64,000 bases of DNA from Alternaria dauci (lineage: Eukaryota > Ascomycota > Dothideomycetes > Pleosporales > Pleosporaceae). The notes beneath the pieces were generated by a model that saw nothing but the letters and a program-made list of their open reading frames with translations, made no database searches and had not been told where the DNA came from. Shown piece after piece: positions 56,037-64,000 of this stretch. Both the position numbers and the translations under genes were made by a program. Numbering within the stretch: the stretch's first letter is position 1; each line of letters begins with the position of its first letter. The stretch spans positions 1,674,001 to 1,738,000 of the forward strand of contig NC_091278.1 in assembly GCF_042100115.1 (NCBI RefSeq), read 5' to 3'.

Positions 56037-59000
56037 GGTTGCTGGGAGGCGTGTGGAAAGGGGACGAAAAGAAAGATGACAGTGATGTCAAAGCCAGAAA
56101 TGGGGCCAAGCTATGGGAGCTAAGATAGAGGGGCTCTAGGCACCAAAGGTTACGGGCAAAGCAGGTTGGTGTCCGACGTCTATGGTGTCCAGAGGGATTC
56201 CAGAAGAGAGGTGTTTGGAGATGCAGGACGCAGAAGCGGGGGTTTGACCAATATACCGGCACCTTTTGGGGGGAGGGTCTGGCCTGTGACAAGTGGACCT
56301 TGACGGCGTGGCTGGATGCAGCTTCCTGGTGGGGGGCGATCACAGCAGGTACTCGGAAGTAGATGGGAGGGGGAGGGGGACTACGCTCGAAGCAATATGC
56401 GCACTCTGGCAGGCAAAGCTCAGGGTACGGGCGACGGGAAGAGTACTTGTCCAAGTGCTCGTTGTGGGTGTGGGTGTGGGTGTCTGGTTTGAGAGAGAGC
56501 CGCAAGTGAAGAAATGGCTTGCAGTGGGCGCGGGGTGCGTGATTGGCCGGCGGCGGGACAGGCTGGAGATGCAAGACGCGGGTCAAGCGGTTGGGCAGCA
56601 CGCTGGTTTGGCGGCACGGTTTCGTCGAGATGCGATGGGGAAGCAGCAAGAGGAAGAGAAAAGAAGACGCAAAAGAGCGGCGCACCGTCGGCAACCGATC
56701 TAATTATTCGGATGGGCCAAACGTCTCCATAGCTCGAGCTTTTGGTACGATTCGCACCGTGTGGAGACGACCTGGGCAGCCCTCAGGTGGCGTCGCTTGG
56801 GCATCAACTGCGAGGGTGCCCGAGACCAGCCTGACCCTTCTCAGCTCTAGCGACGGTGATGCAAACGGGCATCGTCGCGTGTCCCCAGGCTGCTTATTCT
56901 CGACAGAGCCAGAGTGTGGTCGTGATTGGGCGCATTACAGACAAAAGCGCTGCGCCCGTGGTGCTTTTCAGGGTTTGCCCGTGGTGGAGAGACTTTCGGG
57001 GCTAGCCGCTGGCATTTTTACAGACATTTCCTTCCCTGCGCGCCGGTGAGCCCTGCATCATCTCACCCCCCTCCCAACAACAACAACCAAGACCTGTCCC
57101 TGGTCCCTCGCTTCGGCCAGCTGTGACGTTGTGAGGCCAGCCTGACGCATTGCTTCGGTCCAGACAGATAGGCTTCACCGACTCGCTGCCCGCCAACTCA
57201 TGAGAGCGGCCGAGCCCAGCGTGCACCATGCCACCGCCCACACATATCTCTTGCACATCCCTCTTCACAGCATCATCGCCTTTGCAGACCGAACCATGTA
57301 CAGGCCCTATCCTCGAGCTTGCAGAAACTTCAAACGCAGTCGCCTATAGGAAGCCTTCCCTCTACCGCACACTAACGATCCATTCCTCGTGCTTCCTCGT
57401 CGTGGCTGGTTCTCATTAGTCCAAAATCCAGACCTACTGTATCGCTCCAGCTCAATCCATCTCCGTCAGGCACCCATCAGGTCCGCCAGTACGGCACGTG
57501 TTTTCGTGTCACCACATTGCTGCGACGTTCCATGATGCGCAGCCCTTGATCACACGCAGCCTGTCGTGCTGCCCAAGCCAGGACACACCCGATTCTGCAA
57601 CGCGCGACGCGATGGAACTCTATATCTTCATTGCCGTCGGCCGTCTCTGTCATGTCCACAAGCTGCCCTCAGGGTAAACTTTAAACTTGGCGGCGGCGCT
57701 TGTAGTTGCGGTCGATAAACTCGAGGCGAAAAGAGAAGGGGAGCTTTGGGACAGGCGGCAGCAGCCCCAACTCGAACGACGACCGTGATAGCCTCAGACA
57801 CGCTGCACACCGCTGCAGAGTTTCGTCTGAACATTTCCTTTTGCGTGTTGACATTTCCCCCCATGTGGAACCAGGTACCCGCACCTTCTTTCCTTCTCCG
57901 TTGCATCCGCACCCGTCAAGATGCCCGACCCACCAGTTGAGCCCCGATGCCATCGTGGCATCCCAGCCACCTGGGGTGCCATATCTCACAACCTCACGCA
58001 GAACTTACCTCATCGTCCCCAACATTGACAGAGCACCCCAGGCCGGCCACCTCGGACCCAGGGATGCATTCTGCCGCTGCTTGGCCGTGCAATCGACATT
58101 GACCTTGGGCGCTGACGCTTCCGCTGTCGTCGCAAGCGGCCCGAATACTGTCGGGAACTGCTCTCCAAGATATGAGCGCGTGGGGGTAAGTCATGTCCAC
58201 GTTCAATTGACGCATCGAATATACCTCTGTCAACTTCCACGTGTTGCGCATTACTGGCGGCGGCAGGTCTGGTAATGGCCATGTAGTATATAGCACAGGT
58301 ACCATATCAATAGCAAGTCTGTTCTCTATACAGCTGCGTATTTCACGCGTTTTCCGCGACACCGCTAGGATACCTTCGGGTCAACGACGATCTCACGCCG
58401 TTCAGGTGACCGCTTACGAATAGCAAAGGCTGATCCGAACGCTATAACAAACCGCCTGATGCACTGCCGCGATATTGGGCTCTGATGAATAGACCAAGCA
58501 GCCGTGTCTTGTTATAGCCTCGGGCTGTCTTCCCAAACAACTACCTCATCTTCACCCTCCTCCACTAATGGCTTGCGGAGGCCACTGTCTCCAGGGCCGC
58601 CAGAGACGCGTAATCAGGCGTTGCATATGAGTTGGGCGTAAAGGGTCTTCATAGTCATGTCTAACGTGCTATCTAAAGTCGTAAATCGTATCATATCTCT
58701 CGTCTCAAGGCCAACTGCCGACGGCTCATCCAAGTCCTTCGCATATTTGATGAGCGAATCATGATCCGTATCAGGAAGTTACATGTCCACCACCGCTCGC
58801 GGCGCGCAGCTCGCCATAAGAAGATAAAATCAAGGGGTATCTGGGGGGTATACGCTGTACATCTCGCTGAAACGACAGGCCGAGGCCTAAACAAATGCCG
58901 TCGTAGATGCCGTGTCCCAGCATAGGTATCATGAGAAAGAAGAAATGGGTATTTTGGTCTGGGCCATGCAATTTCATGAAGCAATTAAAAGGTGAGGAAG

Positions 59001-59197
59001 CAGAAGAGTAAACATCGTCGTAAGTGAAAAGTTTGAATCCATCGTAGAGGGTGTCGAGACGTGATTGCGCCGCAACGTCGTAGATGTCGTCAGAAGAGGC
59101 TGAGGGTCAATCGAGATTCGTGGTGCCTTCAGCAGTATCGTCCATGTGCGTCGTGATAGCAAGTCGTTATGCAAAGTGCGCGCAGTGACCGGCAAGC
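56037..59197. other. 3.2 kb without a supported gene
   Basis: Between the RfeG start and the stop of the coiled-coil gene, both minus strand. It includes a TGTGGG repeat at 56463-56483. Open frames of 100-280 codons occur (56694-55858 minus, 57706-58275 plus), but they are Pro/Arg/Ser/Cys-rich, overlap each other on both strands and show no domain. The RfeG promoter and leader should occupy the left end. Confidence 0.5.
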
Positions 59198-61528
59198 TCA
59201 ATACAGAGGCTCGTTTACAATGCCAGCCCAGTCTTCGAAAAGTGAGATGGCCACAGACATGCGTCGCGCAATCTGCTCCGTCACCCACGAATTTCCATTA
59301 TTCATGCCGACGGGGATGACACCAAAGAGGTAGCGTCCATTGCCGTAAGCACCGCTGCGGCTAGCCACGTTCCCGTAGCCACTGCCGAAACCGACTCCGT
59401 TCGCGTTCTTCCAGGCAGCTAGCTCGGCCTGGAGGACGAGTGACCAGACCGCGAAAAGAACAGCGAATAACATGGGAATCCAGCCTGTGAGACCGGCTTT
59501 CCTAAACCGCGTAGCCACGACAGGAGGCGTCTTGGCCATTGCATGTTGTTCAGCAGTGCCATTGTTTGTAAGCGCCTGACCTTCGGTCGCAGTGTTGGGA
59601 CGCTCTGGTTCGGGCTCGGGAGGAGCTTGCTCAACAGGTTTGATTTCGCGAGTGACTATCACAGGAGTGATGTGGTTGTTAGGCTTGGCAGTCACAGTCT
59701 GGGTGCTTGGTTCCATCGGGGTCGTTGCGAGAACCGCATGAGTCAGGAACTGGCTCGTGAGCGCAGGCGCGTCGGTCTGCGCGGACGATTCGGCGGTGGC
59801 GACAACAAGCGCGTCGGTCTGGGTAGCAAGATCGGTGGTTGTAGGCGCGTCGGTCTGAGTAGAGAGGTTGTTCGTAGTAGCAGGCGCGTCGGTCTGGGTA
59901 GAAAATTCGGCGCTGGTCGTCTGGCGGGCAACGGGACGCGTGCTAGCAGCTTCCGCCACATCCACAGTGAGTGGTGGAAGGCTGAGCTCTTTCGGCGCAA
60001 AGTTCGCGATCTCGTATCTGGCAATTGTGGAGGCGACAGGCGCAGGTCGCTCGGGCGCAAAGCTCACGACGTCGTACACGTCGTCGAGAGAGAGGATGTC
60101 GCGAGCTGGCTCGACGGGCTCTGTGCTGACTGATGTCTGCTCATTCATGCGCAAAAGCGTACCAACGGGCTGCTTGGGCGCACAGCTAGCGATGTGACGA
60201 ACATCGAGAATGGAGAGGGGAGCGCGAGCGGGCTCGACGGGCTGAGTGCTGGCAGCATGCTGAACAGAGTAATCCAAATGCGCACCAGCAGGCTGTTCAG
60301 GCGCAAAGCTGGCGATGTTGTGCACGTGGCTTGGGGAGAGTCGAACGTGGGGAGGCTCGATAGGCTCAGTGCTTAAAGCCTGGTAGAACCCGGTTGTTTG
60401 TTCGGGCACGCTCGCGGCTTTGGGCGCAGTGCTCGCGGCCTCGCTGACGTTGACGGTGGACGGCGGGGCTGGCATCGGATCGCGGGTTTCGACACTGGCG
60501 ACACGGCTTACAGCGATGGCGTGTATAGGCATCCTGACAGCCACGGGCTCAGTACTGCCAGCCTCGTTGACAACAAGAGAGCATGGCGATGCGGGGGCTG
60601 GGTCGCGAGGTTCTACGCTGGCGGCCTGGCTTATATCGATCTGGCTCTCGGGCATATGCGCAGCAACAGGCGCGACACTGGCAGCTACGTGAACTGCGGA
60701 GAGCGACTGCACTTCAGGCTCGTATTCGCTGGGCTCGCACTCGATGAAGTCGCTCTCGTCGAGCATTAGGCTAGAGAATTCATCTTCGAGCGTGCCTCCC
60801 ATGCTGCCGATGTGCCTCTGGTCGTCGACTGGAGAGGCAGCGGCCGCTCGAGCAGTCTCGTCGGCGTTGTGAAGGTTGCGTTGTTGCTCCTTTTGAAGCA
60901 AGCCCTCGAGGTGACTGATGCGCTCATCTTTGACAATGATAGTCCGGGAGTCCTGCTCCTGTATGGCGTGAAGCTCTGCGATGTCGTTCTCGAGGTCGGC
61001 GATCAGGTTGGAGTCCTCGTGCTCTTTGATAGCCGCCTCAAGCTCCGCGATGCGTTCCTGGTCTGTCCGCCATTGGTCCTGCAGGTCCTTGAACTCGTCT
61101 GTTTTGCCTAGCAGTTTGACGCGCAACTCGTCGAGTTCGGTGAGCTTGCCACTGTAGGTGGAATACAGCTGTCGGTAATCGGCGGCGAGGTTGGTGTTTT
61201 GCGTGTCTTTGTCCTTGAGAGCAGCTTCCTTGAGCGCGAGATCGTGGTCGAGCTTGACATTGCGCGCCTCGAGAACCTTGACCGTTGTCTGCTCTTCGGC
61301 GAGCGTCTCCTCGCTCTGCTTGAGCGCGTATTCCGTGTCCTCTCGTTCGCGCTTGAGCTTTTCGAACTCGGTCTTGAAGCGGGCGTTCTCGTCCTTGAGT
61401 CTGTCGTATTGCTGCTCCAGAGACCCGACTCGGTCGTACTCTTCGTTGAGCTGCTGCTGAAGCACGTCGCAGCGCTCTCTGAGAACCTGCTCTGATTGAT
61501 TACTCGCGCTTTCTCCCCTCTCAGACAT
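59198..61528 (-). CDS. Coiled-coil protein with internal repeats and a C-terminal membrane span
   Basis: I do not recognise the family. From the first in-frame ATG (MSERGESASNQ) it has 776 residues. The frame is open up to about 61734, and a possible upstream exon (ATG at 61796, 50-base intron) would add about 85 residues. Residues 10-250 are heptad-rich (LRERCDVLQQQLNEEYDRV, LADYRQL-type), a long parallel coiled coil. Residues 300-560 hold imperfect repeats with EPVEPAR and ASFAPEQP phrases. Then come four STQTDAP-like repeats (12-14 residues each). A single hydrophobic helix WIPMLFAVLFAVWSLVLQAE (about 683-702) leaves a 74-residue Gly/Asn-rich tail. The layout resembles membrane-anchored tethers of the ER, Golgi or nuclear envelope; this is inference only. 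Confidence 0.75.
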   Translation of the reverse strand: MSERGESASNQSEQVLRERCDVLQQQLNEEYDRVGSLEQQYDRLKDENARFKTEFEKLKREREDTEYALKQSEETLAEEQTTVKVLEARNVKLDHDLALKEAALKDKDTQNTNLAADYRQLYSTYSGKLTELDELRVKLLGKTDEFKDLQDQWRTDQERIAELEAAIKEHEDSNLIADLENDIAELHAIQEQDSRTIIVKDERISHLEGLLQKEQQRNLHNADETARAAAASPVDDQRHIGSMGGTLEDEFSSLMLDESDFIECEPSEYEPEVQSLSAVHVAASVAPVAAHMPESQIDISQAASVEPRDPAPASPCSLVVNEAGSTEPVAVRMPIHAIAVSRVASVETRDPMPAPPSTVNVSEAASTAPKAASVPEQTTGFYQALSTEPIEPPHVRLSPSHVHNIASFAPEQPAGAHLDYSVQHAASTQPVEPARAPLSILDVRHIASCAPKQPVGTLLRMNEQTSVSTEPVEPARDILSLDDVYDVVSFAPERPAPVASTIARYEIANFAPKELSLPPLTVDVAEAASTRPVARQTTSAEFSTQTDAPATTNNLSTQTDAPTTTDLATQTDALVVATAESSAQTDAPALTSQFLTHAVLATTPMEPSTQTVTAKPNNHITPVIVTREIKPVEQAPPEPEPERPNTATEGQALTNNGTAEQHAMAKTPPVVATRFRKAGLTGWIPMLFAVLFAVWSLVLQAELAAWKNANGVGFGSGYGNVASRSGAYGNGRYLFGVIPVGMNNGNSWVTEQIARRMSVAISLFEDWAGIVNEPLY
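59767..59896 (-). repeat. Four tandem copies of a short in-frame coding repeat
   Basis: GCGCGTCGGTCTG recurs exactly at 59767, 59809, 59845 and 59884 on + (spacings 42, 36 and 39, all multiples of three). On the minus strand it encodes the QTDAP/QTDAL core of the STQTDAP-like protein repeats. Confidence 0.9.
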
Positions 61529-61862
61529 GTTGTTGCTCACCTGCTCCACCCGTCGCGACAAATCAGACTCTTTAAGCGTGGGTACTTGCTTTGTTGTCGC
61601 AAACGCCAAGTCACCGCTTCTGGCACTAGCGCCATTCCCAGCCTCCGGACCTGCAGGAAGACTTCTCTGCTCAGGCTCGTTTTGGCGCCAGTGCCACACG
61701 TCGACCGCTCTCAACCTTAGCGCTGGCGCCAAACATCATCGTTGGGCGCATTTTGACAGCGCATTTGCGATTGGCTTCGACGAGTAAAGACTGCATGTGA
61801 GCACTAATTACACTGACCAAACATTGCAACTCTCCAACCTGCAGTCCAACTATTTCAGGTCC

Positions 61863-62720
61863 CTAGTCATCGGCAAACACCACCTTCGTCGCTTGGAAAA
61901 GGGAACATGGCTGCATCGCCTTCCTCCAACCGCCCATCTTCTTCGACAGCTGCTGCCATTTCTCCGGATTGTGTCTGGCCATCGGACACACTGGATCACC
62001 ATCAAAGTGCCTATCCTCACACCTCCAACACTTCCGAGGCCGTCTGGCATGTTTCCCACGTCCCTTCACTTTGACTACTTTTGCTTCTGGTCGTTTCGAA
62101 GTGCGGGCCGTTCCTGTTTGATCCGTCACTCGTCCCATATTGTCGCCCAAATCAGGGTCTTTGGGTAGTCCAAGTGGTCCCGGGAACTGCCATTTGAGCC
62201 GCTTGTCGAGATCTTCCTTCCATAGCTTCCCTACATACTCCATGTCTGCTTGTATGACACGCGACACAGAGCAGAAGTCGCCAATGCGCCGACCTAGCGT
62301 CGTGATGGAGTCGCTCTCAAATTGCGATATGCGTATACCCAATGTGTTCTCTCGTCGCTGTCTCAGCTCACGCGCTATCGCCTCGGTCTGAGCAGTCACT
62401 TCTTCCCCCTTCCTCACCAGTTTCTTGACCATGTCGCTCAGTTCTTCCATATCGAAGGCTTTGTAGAGTATGTTCTGGCGAAGTTCTGGAGGGAGACCAA
62501 GAAGACTGGCTTTCGGATAGTCACGTTTGAAGCGGCCTGTGGGAGCTGTGATCCACGGATAGATCCAAAGCCGCATCGCGCGGTCTCGTGCGATCTGATG
62601 TCTTGCCGACTTCCGGAGTGTCCTCCATTCAAACATGTTGTTTATGCGGAACCCTGGTTGAGACATATCGCGACGGCGCATATGCCCTTCGCGTCCGCGA
62701 GCATTTTTGCTTTTGGTCAT
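61863..62720 (-). CDS. F-box-like protein with a Cys/His C-terminal motif
   Basis: Intronless, 285 residues. A basic N-terminus (MTKSKNARGREGHMRRRD) leads to SLLGLPPELRQNILYKAF (about 72-90), the first helix of an F-box, which would link the protein to Skp1 and an SCF ubiquitin ligase. The usual second and third F-box helices are not obvious. A helical central part (EELSDMVKKLVRKGEEV) follows, then a basic linker. The C-terminus has CWRCEDRHFDGDPVCPMARH and EKWQQLSKKMGGWRKAM, which I recall from uncharacterised proteins of Pleosporales. The C-x2-C and C-x4-H pairs could hold zinc. It lies upstream of the coiled-coil gene on the same strand. No partner or substrate can be named. Confidence 0.72.
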   Translation of the reverse strand: MTKSKNARGREGHMRRRDMSQPGFRINNMFEWRTLRKSARHQIARDRAMRLWIYPWITAPTGRFKRDYPKASLLGLPPELRQNILYKAFDMEELSDMVKKLVRKGEEVTAQTEAIARELRQRRENTLGIRISQFESDSITTLGRRIGDFCSVSRVIQADMEYVGKLWKEDLDKRLKWQFPGPLGLPKDPDLGDNMGRVTDQTGTARTSKRPEAKVVKVKGRGKHARRPRKCWRCEDRHFDGDPVCPMARHNPEKWQQLSKKMGGWRKAMQPCSLFQATKVVFADD

Positions 62721-63216
62721 CGTGTGACTGACTGTGAGGTAAGACTTGGCTGCTGGGATGTGATCGTGGACTGTGCGAGGTAAGAGATTATATGAGACAT
62801 TCAGATGGCATCAAAAGAAAGGCCTGCATTAATTCATGCTGTAAACGGGGCTTGGGTGACTAGGCATGGTCAGATTGTCGACATCAAACGGTGCGGATGC
62901 AGGTACTTATGGACTTGCGCTAACCGCAACGCGGTAACAAGACACCGCCCTGCATGTGTACCATACACAGAGGCAGCGTTTGGACCCTTTTTCCGAGAAA
63001 CGCATGAATGCTGACTTTGTTGACTGTCTTTCCTTCCGTCGTTGGGCCGATGCCACGAGACACGATATCAGTAATGTGCGCTGGACTTACTTGAGAACAT
63101 AGTGGAATCACAGTACCCAGTTAGGCAAGGGCAAATGCAAAGTACCATTAGATGCATCCTTCTATCAGCAAGGTTTCTTACGGAAGTAGATGGCGATAAC
63201 ACGACACTTCACAAAG
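62721..63216. other. Intergenic
   Basis: 496 bases between the permease stop and the F-box-like start, both minus strand. It should contain the promoter of the F-box-like gene. No gene is seen. Confidence 0.5.
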
Positions 63217-64000
63217 CTAAGCAACATGGCTACCCACATCCAGCAAATTCCCGTCATCGGGGCCCGTAAACTTCTTCCTCCCTGTCATGATCCAGAAAAT
63301 CAAACTGACAAACATAACCACCCCAGTTGCAGCAGATGTGTAATTCATGTTCTCGCTTGTCACAGGTGTGACGCTGGGCAGGTTGGACACAACACAGATG
63401 AACGCCAGGTACAAGAATCCGATCATGTTGAGCACGATGCCCCAGCGACCAAGAGAGTAGGGGCCTTCGAGACGAGTCTTTTTGCCGGAGAAGTGCGCGA
63501 GGATGCGAGAGAGGAGGGGCATCAGGTAAGAGAGGTAGAAACCCTGCGTGGCGATGGCGATGATGGTATTGAAGCCAGTCGTAGTACCGAAGTAGATGGA
63601 ATTGAACGCCATCTGTACAACGGCTGTCAATATAACTGCATATACCGGTACCGATCTTGTCGAGACCTTGCTCAGGACGTCTGAGAATGGAAGTCCGTTG
63701 TCTCGTGCGAACGCATACACAGCTCTTGATCCTTCTGCCATGAGCGAGTTTGCGCACACTGTAGCGATTATGGCAATCATAGAGGCCAATGTAGACGTTC
63801 CTGCCACATTTCCTGTACTGTTGAAGATGATTTCAATAACAGGCACCCCAGTTGGAGTGGCCCCCGTTGCTTCAAGATCTCCGATGCAGAAGCATAACGC
63901 AATGAGCCAGATGAAACCGGTGAAGAATCCAATGTAGACCGACATGACTATCGCCCGAGGTGCTTGTTTCCGGGCGTTCTTGATCTCCTCCGTCATGTGT
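63217..64000 (-). CDS. Amino-acid/choline/GABA permease (APC superfamily), C-terminal part
   Basis: Partial: the 5' part lies beyond the window, and the frame is open to the edge. The visible 260 residues begin TEEIKNARKQAPRAI, the conserved loop of fungal amino-acid/choline transporters (E-E-x2-N-A-x3-P-R-A-I). About six membrane spans follow, including FFTGFIWLIALCFCIGDL, TLASMIAIIATVCANSL, a loop with SRAVYAFARDNGLPFS (typical of the GABA permease/Hnm1 group), and VPVYAVILTAVVQMAFN. GPYSLGRWGIVLNMIGFLY is the conserved late loop. It ends GPDDGNLLDVGSHVA. Substrate could be GABA, choline or a basic amino acid. No intron is seen in this part. Confidence 0.93.
   Translation of the reverse strand, partial: HMTEEIKNARKQAPRAIVMSVYIGFFTGFIWLIALCFCIGDLEATGATPTGVPVIEIIFNSTGNVAGTSTLASMIAIIATVCANSLMAEGSRAVYAFARDNGLPFSDVLSKVSTRSVPVYAVILTAVVQMAFNSIYFGTTTGFNTIIAIATQGFYLSYLMPLLSRILAHFSGKKTRLEGPYSLGRWGIVLNMIGFLYLAFICVVSNLPSVTPVTSENMNYTSAATGVVMFVSLIFWIMTGRKKFTGPDDGNLLDVGSHVA

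Noticed and set aside
55858..56694. 278-codon minus-strand frame upstream of RfeG
   Set aside because: It runs through the RfeG leader, exon 1 and intron 1 in a different frame. The Pro/His/Thr-rich translation includes a microsatellite-like His-Thr run. RfeG exon 1 in its own frame matches the family.
57706..58275. 189-codon plus-strand frame
   Set aside because: No domain or signal; several overlapping frames on both strands are equally long. Nothing separates it from chance.

Overview
The window is nuclear DNA from a filamentous ascomycete. The genes are intron-containing, and most introns are about 45-60 bases with GTRNGT donors and CTAAC/CTGAC-like branch sites. The protein families are typical of Pezizomycotina, and the gene content (RfeG, caleosin, Zn2Cys6 regulators, Asp f 2/Pra1) fits a Dothideomycete such as a member of the Pleosporales. 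That lower-rank assignment is inference. I see no prokaryotic, viral or organellar sequence and no intact transposon. All exon structures were built by hand from splice signals, reading phase and family knowledge.

Layout. 0-11 kb: end of a coactosin-like actin-binding gene, a class I sirtuin (Hst2 type), a Cys-rich predicted secreted protein, a short-chain dehydrogenase, a small unknown protein and Doa1/Ufd3. 11-19 kb: a BTB protein, then a 3.8 kb stretch without an intact gene that holds two degenerate coding-like pieces, then a single-span membrane protein. 19.7-23.5 kb: a divergent Asp f 2/Pra1-like zincophore and ZIP zinc transporter pair sharing a 1.27 kb promoter with six PacC-type cores and two ZafA-type cores. 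23.7-31 kb: mitochondrial thioester dehydratase Htd2, a Zn2Cys6 regulator, a heme catalase and a mitochondrial hemerythrin-like protein. 31.7-45 kb: a large charged low-complexity protein, a sugar transporter, a 2-hydroxyacid dehydrogenase, an NmrA-like reductase and a seven-exon Zn2Cys6 regulator with a 22-base micro-exon. 47-56 kb: caleosin, DNA polymerase eta, an uncharacterised glycoprotein and RfeG. 59-64 kb: a coiled-coil repeat protein with a C-terminal membrane span, an F-box-like protein and the end of an amino-acid permease.

The clearest functional unit is the zinc-acquisition pair at 19.7-23.5 kb. A secreted zinc-binding protein and its ZIP partner face away from each other. The ZIP protein carries three copies of a CHxHxxxxxC motif in its exposed N-terminal region. 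The first two copies are interrupted by introns at the same codon and phase, and the exon between them is exactly one 34-codon repeat. Other neighbours look like ordinary housekeeping or metabolic genes. The transporter, dehydrogenase, reductase and regulator at 36-45 kb could form a small catabolic group, but nothing in the sequence proves it.
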